Source: Myxococcales bacterium SG8_38
GTDB taxonomy: Bacteria > Myxococcota_A > Polyangia > Polyangiales > Houyiibacteriaceae
Reading direction: 5' to 3'
Length of the DNA: 57,347 nt
Assembly (NCBI GenBank): GCA_001303415.1
Contig: LJTN01000025.1
Coordinates: 1-57,347, forward strand
Part shown: piece by piece, positions 8,294 to 17,593 of the stretch
Layout: each line of letters opens with the position of its first letter
Position numbering within the stretch: position 1 is the stretch's first letter
The notes under the pieces: model-generated
The model's input: the letters and a program-made list of their open reading frames with translations, nothing else
Told to the model about the DNA's origin: nothing
The model's database searches: none
Translations under genes and position numbers: made by a program

Positions 8294-8533
8294 CTAGTTC
8301 ACGACTTCGCTGGCCGCGGCTTTGCCGCCTTCCTTGCCGCCCTCTTTGACGCCTTCCTTGACGCCCTCTTCGGAGCCGGTGGCCATGCCGGCCTCGGCGC
8401 CCGCCGTTGCGCCTGCCTCGGCACCAGCGGTCACTTCCTCGGCTGCAGGGCTCGCGTCCTCCTTGCACGCTGCCGAAAGGCTGAGCGCAAGGGTTGCGGT
8501 TCCGATGATCACGTACTTGATGATTGAGCTCAT
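8294..8533 (-). CDS. Small repeat-rich lipoprotein
   Basis: This 79-residue protein has a signal peptide ending LSLSAAC, so Cys23 is a lipidation candidate. The mature part is almost entirely repeats: Ala-Gly-Ala-Glu-type units followed by EGVKEGVKEGGKEGGK. A strong ribosome site (GGAGGGA) lies 8 nt before this ATG, which is why I prefer it to the in-frame ATG six codons upstream. It follows pepN by 59 nt on the same strand. The high Lys/Glu/Gly content suggests a flexible or helical periplasmic tether. Function unknown. Confidence 0.7.
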   Translation of the reverse strand: MSSIIKYVIIGTATLALSLSAACKEDASPAAEEVTAGAEAGATAGAEAGMATGSEEGVKEGVKEGGKEGGKAAASEVVN

Positions 8534-8592
8534 GGGTTTGTCTCCCTCCATTTGTTGGCGCGGAGGCTATCAAGCGAAGATTGGGACCGCAA

Positions 8593-11196
8593 CTAGGGGG
8601 CCAGGGCCCGCTCGACGATCTCGGAGACGTCGGCGGAAAGCCCGGGGTGCGCCGCGACGCGTTCGAGCTCGGCCCGCATCAGCGCGCGCCGGCCAGGCTC
8701 ATAGCGCTTCCATTGGTTGAAGCAGGACACGAGCCGCGCTGCGACCTGGGGGTTCATCGCGTCGAGCTCCAGTGTCTTTTCCGCGATGAATCGATATGCC
8801 TTTCCATCCGAGCGATGAAAGCCCACCGGATTGCCGGCGGCAAACGCGTGCAACAGCGAGCGCGCCCGGTTCGGGTTCGTCAGCGTGAAGTCGGGGTGCT
8901 TCGACAGCGCGACGACCCGATCGAAGGCCGTTTCGGCGCTCGACATCGCCTGCATGCGAAACCACTTGTCCAGCACCACCGGGTCCCGGTTCCAGCGTGC
9001 GTAGAACTCCGCGATTGCATCCTCGGTCGAAGGCGAATCGACGTCCACCAGACAGGTCATGGCAGCTTCGTAATCCGTCATTCCGGTTGCGCCACGGAGC
9101 TGCGCCACGGCCAATTCGATCGTCTCCGGCGTCTCCAACGCGACGAGATAGCGGAGCGCGCGGTTCTTGATGCGGCGCCTGTCGATCTCGATCTTCTCGA
9201 TGGCGTCGCTTCCATGAGCGTGGCGTTCGTAGGTTTCCATCCAGTCATCGTGCAGTGACGACGCGATCTCACGAATGACTCGCTCTCGGACACGGTGGAC
9301 CGCTTCCGGGTCTACCGCATCGAGCGCCTGCGCCAGCAGCTCTTCGGAAGGAAGCGTCAGCGTCAATTCCTTGATCGACCCGTCGAGGCTCGGATCGGAA
9401 AGCACCTGGCCGAATGCGCCGATGAGCAGCCGGTCTACCTCGAGGACCTCGGCCGATGAGCTAGATGACCGGGCCACGAGGTCGAGCAACACGCGCTTGG
9501 CGAGCTCCTGACCGGCCTCCCATCGGTTGAACGCATCCGAATCGTGCGCCATCAAGAACGCGAGATCAGCCCGGCTCCGGTCGATGTCCACCTTGATGGG
9601 CGCCGAGAACCCCCGCGCGATCGAGGCAACCGGACGCGCCGGAAGGTCTCGGTAAGTGAAGATCTGCTCTGCTTCGTTCAAGTGGAGCATGCGTGCCGTT
9701 CCCGCAATGTCGCTTCCGTCCGGTCCCAAGAGACCGAACCGAAGCGGAATGGGCAACGGCAACGACGGAGGCTGGTCGGGCATCGCCCGCAGTGACTGCG
9801 TGAGCTCGAGCGAATACGTGCGGGACGGCTCGTCCCAAGCTTCCTCGGCGCGAACGAGGGGCGTGCCCGCCTGCGAGTACCAACGCTCGAGCTGGCTGAG
9901 ATCGACGCCATTGGCCTCGGCCATGGCATGACGGAAATCGTCGCAGGTGACGGCGCAACCGTCGTGCTCTTGTAAATAGTGTCGAAGACCCTTGCGAAAC
10001 CCGTCCTTGCCGAGAAGCGTCTGATAGAGCCTCACGACCTCGGCACCCTTCTCGTACACGGTCGCGGTGTAGAAGTTGCTCATTTCCACGTACGACTCGG
10101 GGCGGATGGGATGCGCAAATGGACCGGCGTCTTCGGCAAACTGGGCGGTGCGTAGCCGGGTCACGTCCTGAATGCGCTTGACCGGCCGCGAGGTCATGTC
10201 CGCCGAGAACTCCTGATCGCGGAACACCGTCAACCCTTCCTTGAGGGTGAGCTGAAACCAGTCTCGGCAGGTGACGCGGTTGCCTGTCCAGTTGTGGAAA
10301 TACTCGTGCGCGACCACGCCCTCGATGGCTTCGTAGTCGTCATCGGTCGCGGTCGATGGCTTGGCGAGGACGTACTTCGAGTTGAAGATGTTGAGCCCCT
10401 TGTTTTCCATCGCGCCCATGTTGAAGTCGTTGACCGCGACGATCATGTAGACGTCGAGGTCGTACTCGAGCCCATACGTGTCCTCGTCCCACTTCATGGC
10501 TGCTTTCAACGAATCGAGCGCGTGCTCGCATTTGTCGATGTTCTCGGGCTCGACCCAGATCTCGAGCGCTACCTTCCGGCCCGAAGCCGTGGTGAAGCTG
10601 CCTCTGTGGCAGACTAGGTCACCGGCCACCAGCGCAAACAGGTAGCTCGGCTTGCGAAAGGGATCTTCCCATTGCACCCAGTGTCGATTGTGCGGCAGCT
10701 CGCCGTGTGCAACGCGGTTCCCGTTTGAAAGCAAGATGGGGTACTTCGTGCGGTCGGCTTCGATCCGGGTTCTGAATCGCGACATCACGTCGGGTCGGTC
10801 CAGGTAGTACGTGATCCGCCGAAATCCCTCGGCCTCGCACTGGGTGCAAAACATGCCATTCGACGTGTAGAGCCCCATCAGCTTCGTGTTGGCCTCGGGA
10901 TGAATGACCACCTCGGTCTCGAGCTCGAAGCGATCGGGGACGTCCTCGATGCGTAGGCTCTGCGAGTCGGCCTCGAAGCGTGCCGAATCGAGCGGCCGGC
11001 CGTCGAGGCGCGCCGAGCGAAGCTCGAGCTCATCCCCCTGGAGCTCGAGCGCGCTGCTGCGCTCGACCGCGTCCGGATTGCGTCGGATTTGCAGGGTTGC
11101 TTTCACCAGCGTCGCAACCGGGTCGAGCTCGAAGCTCAAATCGACCGCGTCCACCGAGAACGCGGGTGGTGTGTAGTCCTTTCGATAGATCCGCAC
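8593..11196 (-). CDS. pepN: Aminopeptidase N (M1 family)
   Basis: This is a zinc metalloaminopeptidase that removes N-terminal residues from peptides in the cytoplasm. I start it at GTG 11196, giving 867 residues. This places the zinc ligands of HEYFHNWTGNR at His297 and His301 and the third ligand at Glu320, the numbering I recall for E. coli PepN. GAMEN, the substrate N-terminus binding motif, is at 261-265. The longer ATG at 11235 would overlap the divergent gene starting at 11214. Only 17 bp separate the two divergent starts. Full length, all key residues present. Confidence 0.95.
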   Translation of the reverse strand: MRIYRKDYTPPAFSVDAVDLSFELDPVATLVKATLQIRRNPDAVERSSALELQGDELELRSARLDGRPLDSARFEADSQSLRIEDVPDRFELETEVVIHPEANTKLMGLYTSNGMFCTQCEAEGFRRITYYLDRPDVMSRFRTRIEADRTKYPILLSNGNRVAHGELPHNRHWVQWEDPFRKPSYLFALVAGDLVCHRGSFTTASGRKVALEIWVEPENIDKCEHALDSLKAAMKWDEDTYGLEYDLDVYMIVAVNDFNMGAMENKGLNIFNSKYVLAKPSTATDDDYEAIEGVVAHEYFHNWTGNRVTCRDWFQLTLKEGLTVFRDQEFSADMTSRPVKRIQDVTRLRTAQFAEDAGPFAHPIRPESYVEMSNFYTATVYEKGAEVVRLYQTLLGKDGFRKGLRHYLQEHDGCAVTCDDFRHAMAEANGVDLSQLERWYSQAGTPLVRAEEAWDEPSRTYSLELTQSLRAMPDQPPSLPLPIPLRFGLLGPDGSDIAGTARMLHLNEAEQIFTYRDLPARPVASIARGFSAPIKVDIDRSRADLAFLMAHDSDAFNRWEAGQELAKRVLLDLVARSSSSSAEVLEVDRLLIGAFGQVLSDPSLDGSIKELTLTLPSEELLAQALDAVDPEAVHRVRERVIREIASSLHDDWMETYERHAHGSDAIEKIEIDRRRIKNRALRYLVALETPETIELAVAQLRGATGMTDYEAAMTCLVDVDSPSTEDAIAEFYARWNRDPVVLDKWFRMQAMSSAETAFDRVVALSKHPDFTLTNPNRARSLLHAFAAGNPVGFHRSDGKAYRFIAEKTLELDAMNPQVAARLVSCFNQWKRYEPGRRALMRAELERVAAHPGLSADVSEIVERALAP

Positions 11197-11213
11197 GTGT
11201 GGGATTATACGCC

Positions 11214-12080
11214 ATGGCCGATGCCGACGCGGCACGAAACCCCGACAGCGCCAAGGGCGACTGGTTCGTCGACAAACGTTGCATCGACTGCGGAGCCTCC
11301 CGTCACGTGGCGCGCGGTCTGATCGTCCGGCGTGGCGAGCACTCCGTCTTCGCGAGGCAGCCTTCGACCGAGGAAGAGATCCATCAAGCTTGGCTCGCCG
11401 CGGAGCTTTGCCCTACTCGTTCGATCCGGACCGAAAGCCGCTTGCGCCCTCCGGCCCGTATCTATCCTCACCAGCTAGCGGAAGACATCTACCTGTGCGG
11501 TCACAATCACCGGTCCTCGTTCGGCGCGCATTCGTACTTCTTCACGCGGCCCGGAGGCAACCTATTGTTCGACTCGCCGCAATACACCCGCAAGCTGGTC
11601 GTGCCGTTCGAAGAGATGGGTGGGATCAGCAAGATCCTATTGAGCCATCGCGACGACGTCGCCGACGCCGAGAAGTGGGCCGATCACTTCGGCGCCGAGG
11701 TATACATCCACCGCGACGAGCGCAGCGCCGCGCCTCATGCGACACATCTCATCGAGGGCAGCGCTCCCACGGAAGCAAGCCACCTCGGTGATGGGATATC
11801 GGCAATCCCGGTGCCTGGGCACACCAAGGGCAGCGTCGTCTTCCAAGTCGACGAAACCTTCCTCTTTACGGGCGATTCGCTGACCTGGAGCTACGAGCAC
11901 GATGCGATGCGCGCTTTTCGCGATGCATGCTGGTACTCGTGGCCGGCGCAAAAGCAATCTTTGATCGGCCTCGCCGAGTATCGGTTCGAGCAACTCTTCT
12001 CCGGTCACGGCCCCTGGAGCCCGCGTCGAGAAGCCAGCGAGATGCGCCGGCTCTTGCTGGAGCTCACCGAGCGGATGTGA
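11214..12080 (+). CDS. Ferredoxin-like/metallo-beta-lactamase-fold fusion protein
   Basis: The protein has 288 residues. Residues 17-75 resemble half a ferredoxin: Cys23 and Cys26 (CIDC) and Cys66 (ELCP), so only three cluster cysteines are visible. Residues 85-288 are a metallo-beta-lactamase fold with PGHTKGS, TGDS and SGHGPW. The first metal motif is degraded: HRDDVAD stands where HxHxDH is expected, so a normal two-metal site is unlikely. A redox-linked or one-metal hydrolase role is possible; I do not know the substrate. It is divergent from pepN, and ATTATAC lies directly before the ATG, possibly a leaderless promoter. Confidence 0.75.
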   Translation: MADADAARNPDSAKGDWFVDKRCIDCGASRHVARGLIVRRGEHSVFARQPSTEEEIHQAWLAAELCPTRSIRTESRLRPPARIYPHQLAEDIYLCGHNHRSSFGAHSYFFTRPGGNLLFDSPQYTRKLVVPFEEMGGISKILLSHRDDVADAEKWADHFGAEVYIHRDERSAAPHATHLIEGSAPTEASHLGDGISAIPVPGHTKGSVVFQVDETFLFTGDSLTWSYEHDAMRAFRDACWYSWPAQKQSLIGLAEYRFEQLFSGHGPWSPRREASEMRRLLLELTERM

Positions 12081-12086
12081 CCCTGG

Positions 12087-12752
12087 TCACTTGCCGCGAA
12101 CGGACCAGAACGTGACCCCGCCCCACAGGCGTGCCGCGAGCGTCACGTCGGAGCCGTTCCCAAACCCGATTCCGGGGCCGACCTCCATCAGGATGAATGG
12201 GGCGGTCTTGGATCCACCCTTGATCTCGACACCGAGACGAACGAGCAGGGGAATGGCTCCGAGGAAACCCGAGCCTTCGACCCAACCGAGGTCGATCGGA
12301 ATCGCTCCGCCCGTCACCACGCTGAGCTTTGGGTGTACGTCGACTGAAACCGGGACCGCGAGCTCCGCGCGCGCCATCACCATCGCCGTGTCACGGGCGG
12401 CGGATCCAGCCATCAAGCCCGGGGTGAACCGCAAGCCGAGATCGGTCTTGGATGCCTCGCGTTTGTTCTCCCATAGATGGAAGCGCAGCGGTGCGTAGAT
12501 CGAAGCGCCGATTCGCGGATCGTCCCAGGCGCCCGACCACGGCCCGTAGACCAGCTCGCTGCCTAGCGCCCAATCGAGCTTGCCTTTGCCCTTGTTCCAC
12601 CACTCGTACGAGGTGCTCGGCCAGCCCGTGGTGACCTTGTGGGCCATGTCGGTCTCGAGCCGGGCGCCCCCGATCGTCGATTGAGGTCCGGCGAGCACGG
12701 GGCTCGCGAGACCCGAAACCAGCAGAAACGTGAGAATGAATCTCTTGAGCAT
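12087..12752 (-). CDS. Exported beta-rich protein, probably outer membrane
   Basis: This 221-residue protein has a signal peptide (MLKRFILTFLLVSGLASPVLA) and a mature part made of alternating strands ending in aromatic residues (FWSVRGK at the C-terminus). That pattern suits a small outer-membrane beta-barrel. GGAGG lies just upstream of this ATG; the in-frame ATG 31 codons earlier has no such site and would overlap the divergent gene. It is convergent with the metallo-hydrolase fusion gene, 6 bp away. No family is recognised with confidence. Confidence 0.65.
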   Translation of the reverse strand: MLKRFILTFLLVSGLASPVLAGPQSTIGGARLETDMAHKVTTGWPSTSYEWWNKGKGKLDWALGSELVYGPWSGAWDDPRIGASIYAPLRFHLWENKREASKTDLGLRFTPGLMAGSAARDTAMVMARAELAVPVSVDVHPKLSVVTGGAIPIDLGWVEGSGFLGAIPLLVRLGVEIKGGSKTAPFILMEVGPGIGFGNGSDVTLAARLWGGVTFWSVRGK

Positions 12753-12831
12753 GTTGCCTCCCTCGTGGGGAGACAATGGTAGTGACAATGATGGGCAGGA
12801 CAACCCGTCCGCTGAGGTAGACTGGCGCCCC

Positions 12832-15165
12832 ATGTTCGTGCGCAAGCGTCACGTAGCGGTGTTGATTGGCTCGTTCCTCGCTTCGTTGGGTTGCAGCAGC
12901 TCCGACGGAGGAAGCGCTGATGACGTGTTCAGCGTCGAAGCGTTTGCTAGCCCGCCTCCGGAATTTCGCCCGCAAACCCGTTGGTGGTGGCCGGGCGGAG
13001 CAGTCGACGAATCCACGCTTCGCGCGCATCTGCGCCAGCTCTCGGAAGCGGGGTACGGATCAGTCGAGATTCAACCGTTCATGTCGGCCATCACCAACAC
13101 GGACATCGCGGACGACGATCGGATCCGCACGGTGGGCGATGCCGCATTTCGGGAGCGACTGCGCGATGCCGCATGTGCGGCGCAGGAGCTCGGTCTTTCT
13201 TGGGATCTCACGCTCGGCAGCGGTTGGTCGACGGGCGGGATCAACGTCGATACAGATTCCGAAAGACAGCTCATCGCGGCGGAGCTCACCCTGTCCGGTC
13301 CAGACACGTACATGGGGCCGCTGCCGCAAGGGGCGCCGCCACCGTGGATCGAAGACACCAATGCGGTCGTTGCATCGATCGATGGGTTCGACGAAGACCT
13401 GGCGCTGGTCGCAGTGCTGGCCGCGGAGGTCATCGACGAGCCGTCCACCGCACCCGCAACCTTGGGGGAGGTGGTCGACCTGACGTCGCAAGTCAGCGAA
13501 AGGACGCTGACTTGGGAAGTTCCTGCGGGAACGCATCGGGTTTTTGCGGTCTACGAAAACCGCACGTTTCACTTCCCCGCCGGCGGCGCGTACCCGGGCG
13601 AGCTCGAGGACGCACGCGTGATCGATCACCTCGATCGCAGGGGCGTCGAGGCCTTCCTCGAGCGGGAATTCGGGGCTTGGATCGAGGCGGTCAGAGACTG
13701 CCCGCCCCGCTCGGTGTTCGTCGACAGCTTCGAGCTGGTGGGCGAGCTTCCCTGGACGACGGCGCTTGGATCCAAGCTCGAGACGGCGCTCGGCTACGAC
13801 ATCGAGCTACTGCTTCCATTCTTGTTCCGGGAAGGCGGCGAATCGGAGTACGTGAACCTCTTGCGCGGCATCGGCGATCCGCGATATCAGGCCCCCGACC
13901 AGCGAGGGATCAGAGCGCGCGAGGACTACGAACGCGTTCGCGGTGACGTCTTTTCCGAAGAGCTCATCGCCACGCTCCGCACATGGCTTCACGAACGGGC
14001 GATCGATCTTCGGCTGCAGGCGCACGGCGGATACGCCGACGTGCTCGACGCATACGGCATGGCGGACATCCCTGAATCGGAGGGCTTGTTCGGTGGCGGA
14101 TCATACGACTTCCTTCGACTCGCGGCGTCCGCGGCGCACGTCGGGGGCAAGCGCTTTGCAAGCAGCGAAACCTTCCCGAGGAACGGAGCGCTCGAGCTCA
14201 GCGAGATCGACGCGCGCATCTTGATGGGTCGTGCGTTCAGCGCGGGCATCAACCGGCTGGTCCACCACGGAAACGCGTACCCCTACCTGCACAGCGACGG
14301 GCAGCGCTGGTATCCCTTTCATCCCCTGGAAGACAGCGCGTTCACGACAGGACCACTCGACATCACGTTCGACATTCATCCAGGCGCGGACATTTGGGCT
14401 GCCCTTCCCTCCTTGAACCGCTGGGCAGCCAGGCTGAGCTACGCATTGAGCCGGGGAACCGCAAAAGCGGAGGTGGCTTGGCTCTATCCGGAATGGCGCG
14501 CCGAGAACTTCGTTAACTTCGGCGTAGAGCCTGGCGCCTATGAATCGGAGATCAGCATCGCGCTCCGGCGGGCCGGCTTCGAGTACGATCGGATCAGCAG
14601 ATCTGCGCTGGCGTCATCGAGCGCCTCGAATGGCATGCTTCGAGTAGGCGACGCGTCCTTTCGCGCGCTCTTGGTCGACGGCCTCTCGGTGGCCGCACCC
14701 GAGATGCTCAAAGCGATCGTCGAGGCCACGAACGCGGGCGTGCCTGTCATTTGGGCCGGCGATTTTCCGACGCGCGCCGACGGGCTGGTTGACTCAGAAG
14801 CAAGAGACGCAGAGGTCGCTTCGCTGGTCGAAACGTTGCGCTCGAGCGTCCGTGTCGTGTCCGCGGTGGAGCAAATCGCTTCGGCAATCACGAACGAGAC
14901 CGTGACGCCACCGTTGCGCCCCGTCGATTCGGCGGGCCTACGGATGTCCGTGGCGCGCCGCGAGGTTTCCGGTGGCGACATCTATTTTCTCTTCAACGAG
15001 AGCTACGAAGCGCGCACCGACCGAATGCGCATCGAGGGCGGCTTTTCCAACGCACAGCTGCTCGATCCCGAAACCGGCGAGACCGAGGCGCCTAACATCG
15101 AAGACGGCATCCTGACGATCACGCTCCAAGCTGCGCGCGGGAAGGTGCTCTGGCTCTTGCGCTAG
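12832..15165 (+). CDS. GH106-like glycoside hydrolase lipoprotein
   Basis: This 777-residue exported lipoprotein (lipobox LASLGC, Cys21) resembles the GH106 alpha-L-rhamnosidase type. The mature part opens with RWWWPGGAVDE and a segment directing to GYGSVEIQPF, and includes LTLGSGWSTGG, the barrel region seen in that family. The middle TIM-barrel-like part and a C-terminal beta-rich region are complete. Rhamnose removal from a polysaccharide is plausible but unproven. TAGACT (12818-12823) ends 8 nt before the ATG with no ribosome site, again suggesting a leaderless start. It ends 17 bp before the opposing endonuclease-fold gene. Confidence 0.75.
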   Translation: MFVRKRHVAVLIGSFLASLGCSSSDGGSADDVFSVEAFASPPPEFRPQTRWWWPGGAVDESTLRAHLRQLSEAGYGSVEIQPFMSAITNTDIADDDRIRTVGDAAFRERLRDAACAAQELGLSWDLTLGSGWSTGGINVDTDSERQLIAAELTLSGPDTYMGPLPQGAPPPWIEDTNAVVASIDGFDEDLALVAVLAAEVIDEPSTAPATLGEVVDLTSQVSERTLTWEVPAGTHRVFAVYENRTFHFPAGGAYPGELEDARVIDHLDRRGVEAFLEREFGAWIEAVRDCPPRSVFVDSFELVGELPWTTALGSKLETALGYDIELLLPFLFREGGESEYVNLLRGIGDPRYQAPDQRGIRAREDYERVRGDVFSEELIATLRTWLHERAIDLRLQAHGGYADVLDAYGMADIPESEGLFGGGSYDFLRLAASAAHVGGKRFASSETFPRNGALELSEIDARILMGRAFSAGINRLVHHGNAYPYLHSDGQRWYPFHPLEDSAFTTGPLDITFDIHPGADIWAALPSLNRWAARLSYALSRGTAKAEVAWLYPEWRAENFVNFGVEPGAYESEISIALRRAGFEYDRISRSALASSSASNGMLRVGDASFRALLVDGLSVAAPEMLKAIVEATNAGVPVIWAGDFPTRADGLVDSEARDAEVASLVETLRSSVRVVSAVEQIASAITNETVTPPLRPVDSAGLRMSVARREVSGGDIYFLFNESYEARTDRMRIEGGFSNAQLLDPETGETEAPNIEDGILTITLQAARGKVLWLLR

Positions 15166-15182
15166 ACCAAGTACACCCTGAA
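15163..15182 (+). repeat. Short repeat TAGACCRAGTACACCYTGAA, copy 1
   Basis: This 20-bp stretch begins with the stop codon of the GH106-like gene. It matches 18 of 20 bases of the stretch at 19444-19463, which begins with the stop codon of gpsA. Both lie between convergent genes. Two copies in one window can occur by chance, so its status as a repeat family is unproven. Confidence 0.35.
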
Positions 15183-16451
15183 CTACGGAACCGAGATCAC
15201 CGAGCGCATCCCGAAGTGGTCGGACAGAGGCACCGTCTGTGAGTCGACCGGCACGACCGCTTCGTCGTAGACGCGGGCCGTGGAGAGGACCGCATCGGAA
15301 GCGAGGTTATAGAGCAGGATGTGGTCGATCCAGCTCGACGTCTCGGCATCGGTGACCGGGTTGGTGCTGCAAAAGGTGCATTGCGGTGTGTAGGAGGACA
15401 CATACGCGGGCTCGAATTCGGTCTCGAGAAGGTCCAGCGTGGGCTCTCCTTCGGCCACGATGTCCTCTGCCGGGTACGCATGGCCCGCATTCAGGTCGCC
15501 CAGGATCACTGCCGGCCGGTCGCCGCTAGTGCTGGTCACGTAGTTGATCAGCTTCTCGGCCTGCAGCTGTTGCTCGGCTTCCCAGCCGCGCGCATCCGTG
15601 AAGCCGTAGCCGTACTGCCCGGTGTACGGGAAGGCGATATTGTCGAAGATCGGCGTCAGGTGATTGCAATACACCTCCAGCTCCGCACCGTTTGGCAGAT
15701 TCGCGGTTGCGCGCAGAATGGTCCTGCGGTTCCAGGTTCCTGGAAGGACCCACTCTTCCGCGGGCTCGAGAGGGTGTTTGGACAGCAACATCACACCATT
15801 CTGGCCGTCGAAAGCCAGATCCTGGTTGTCGACCTCGGCGCAACTGGATCGAATGTCTTTGAGCTGCGCCGTGGGAAGCTGGGTTACGACGCAGGCATAA
15901 CAACGTTGCTGCTGGGCGTTTCCAAAGAGGAGGTCTGTCACGGCACCGAGACATTGCTGTTGAGCACAGTCTGCGCTTTCGGTGCGGCCCTCATCGCTCC
16001 CCTCGATCGTCGAGCAATTATCGCGGAGGCAATCGACCGCAGCGTTCATCTGATCGAGAATCGTGACACCCTCGCTTACCTCAACCTCCGGGCAAGGAAA
16101 CCCCGTTGGCGGGGTTGGTGTGTTTCCGTCCTGGTCGGTCGGGTCATCAATCGTCGTGGCTAGGGTGTCGTTGAAAAAGACCGCGTGCGGATACGCATCG
16201 ACGGCGGCGTCCCGAATCAGCTCCTTGTCCTCCTGAGTCCACACCTCTTGAAGGCAAAGGACGTCCGAGTCGGCCGCGGCGATGGCGTCTGCGATGGGCT
16301 GACGACGCTCGGTCTCGTACGGAATGAAGGCGCCCGCCAATGCGACGTTGAACGTCTCCACCACCACCTCTTGCGGCTCACGGCCGCCATCGTCGTCACC
16401 GCAGCCCGCGAACAACGCGACGAAACCAATCAAAGCAAAAGCACGTTTCAT
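15183..16451 (-). CDS. Endonuclease/exonuclease/phosphatase-fold lipoprotein
   Basis: This 422-residue lipoprotein (lipobox LFAGC, Cys17) has the EEP fold used by DNase I, phospholipases and sphingomyelinases. The metal and catalytic motifs are LCLQEVW near residue 66, GDLNAGH in the C-terminal half, WIDHILL and LSDHFG near the end. Between the first and second motif lies an extra segment with eight cysteines (residues 120-204), not part of the usual fold and likely disulfide-bonded outside the cytoplasm. Substrate could be a nucleic acid or a phospholipid. The gene is convergent with the GH106-like gene. Confidence 0.8.
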   Translation of the reverse strand: MKRAFALIGFVALFAGCGDDDGGREPQEVVVETFNVALAGAFIPYETERRQPIADAIAAADSDVLCLQEVWTQEDKELIRDAAVDAYPHAVFFNDTLATTIDDPTDQDGNTPTPPTGFPCPEVEVSEGVTILDQMNAAVDCLRDNCSTIEGSDEGRTESADCAQQQCLGAVTDLLFGNAQQQRCYACVVTQLPTAQLKDIRSSCAEVDNQDLAFDGQNGVMLLSKHPLEPAEEWVLPGTWNRRTILRATANLPNGAELEVYCNHLTPIFDNIAFPYTGQYGYGFTDARGWEAEQQLQAEKLINYVTSTSGDRPAVILGDLNAGHAYPAEDIVAEGEPTLDLLETEFEPAYVSSYTPQCTFCSTNPVTDAETSSWIDHILLYNLASDAVLSTARVYDEAVVPVDSQTVPLSDHFGMRSVISVP

Positions 16452-16535
16452 GTCCCACTCCCGGTTCGAGACGCGCCGTCCGCGACGCGTGTGACACGAT
16501 TGTCACGAAGGAGATGGGCGCGTCAAGGATTGTAT

Positions 16536-17492
16536 TTACTCGTCCCAGAGCGTCTGCGGAGAGTAGCTTTCGCCCACGAACCAGAACCGGCCGTCGATCT
16601 TCCGCTGATGCGTGTCGAGCGCCGCGATCGCGGCCATGTCCTCGGAAGCGAGAGTCAGCTCGCGTGCCGCCCAGTTCTCGGCGATTCGTTCGGCGTGGAC
16701 CGATTTGGGGATGACACTCGTTCCCCGGGCGAGCGCCCAAGCGATCAAGACCTGACCGGGTGTTGCCCCATGCGCATCGGCGATGTCGACGATGGTGGGG
16801 TGCTCCGTCAGCAAGACATCGTCGTCTCGTCCCAGCATCGGCGCGGAATCTGGGGAGCCCAACGGGGAATACGCGGTCACCGCGATTCCGAGGTCCTGGC
16901 AGGCGCTCACCAGCGCGCTCTGCTGCAGATAGGGATGAAGCTCGATCTGATTGACCGCAGGAGTCTCGCCAGTGGCGTCGCGCACCTGCTCGACTTTCTT
17001 CTGGCTGAAGTTCGACACGCCGACTGTACGCGTCAGATCGCGCTCGGCGACTTTCAACATGGCTTCCCAAGTCGCCTCGAGCGGCATCTCCGAGAGCGGA
17101 ATGAAGTCCTGAGGCCCACGGGGAAGCTCCGTCCCATGCCGCAACGCGACGGGCCAATGAATCAGGTAGAGATCGAGGTACTGCAGCTGAAGCTTGCGCA
17201 GGCTCGTTTCGAGCGCAGGGCGCACGTGCTCGGGAGCATGCGAGTCATTCCACAGCTTGCTGGTGATCCACATGTCCTCCCGGCGAACATCGCCTGCCTC
17301 GAAGGCGTCGTGCAGCGCGCGCCCGACCTCCTCTTCGTTCTGGTAGATCGCGGCGCAGTCGATGTGGCGGTATCCGACCTCGATGGCGGAACGGACCGCG
17401 TGATACACCTCGTCGGGCTCGGATTTCCAGGTTCCGAGACCGAGGGAAGGCATCTTCAATCCGTTCGGTAGCTCTAGCGTCTCAATCGACAT
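16536..17492 (-). CDS. Aldo/keto reductase
   Basis: This 318-residue NADPH-dependent aldo/keto reductase has the complete catalytic tetrad: Asp45 and Tyr50 (DCAAIYQNEEEVG), Lys79 (ITSKLW) and His112 (LIHWP). Family members reduce aldehydes and ketones, including lipid aldehydes and sugars. The length and motif spacing are normal. It is transcribed away from the PhzF-GpsA pair; 101 bp separate it from the next start. Substrate unknown. Confidence 0.92.
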   Translation of the reverse strand: MSIETLELPNGLKMPSLGLGTWKSEPDEVYHAVRSAIEVGYRHIDCAAIYQNEEEVGRALHDAFEAGDVRREDMWITSKLWNDSHAPEHVRPALETSLRKLQLQYLDLYLIHWPVALRHGTELPRGPQDFIPLSEMPLEATWEAMLKVAERDLTRTVGVSNFSQKKVEQVRDATGETPAVNQIELHPYLQQSALVSACQDLGIAVTAYSPLGSPDSAPMLGRDDDVLLTEHPTIVDIADAHGATPGQVLIAWALARGTSVIPKSVHAERIAENWAARELTLASEDMAAIAALDTHQRKIDGRFWFVGESYSPQTLWDE

Positions 17493-17593
17493 GTCCCCCG
17501 TTCCATTTCCACTGCTGCAATGATAGCAGGATGGTCGAGCGCAGCGGGCGTATTGTCATCGAACGCTCTTTGGGGTACTCGAAACTAGTCACG

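Noticed and set aside
11214-12080. Class B beta-lactamase or glyoxalase II
   Set aside because: The HxHxDH motif is replaced by HRDDVAD and there is a ferredoxin-like N-terminal module.
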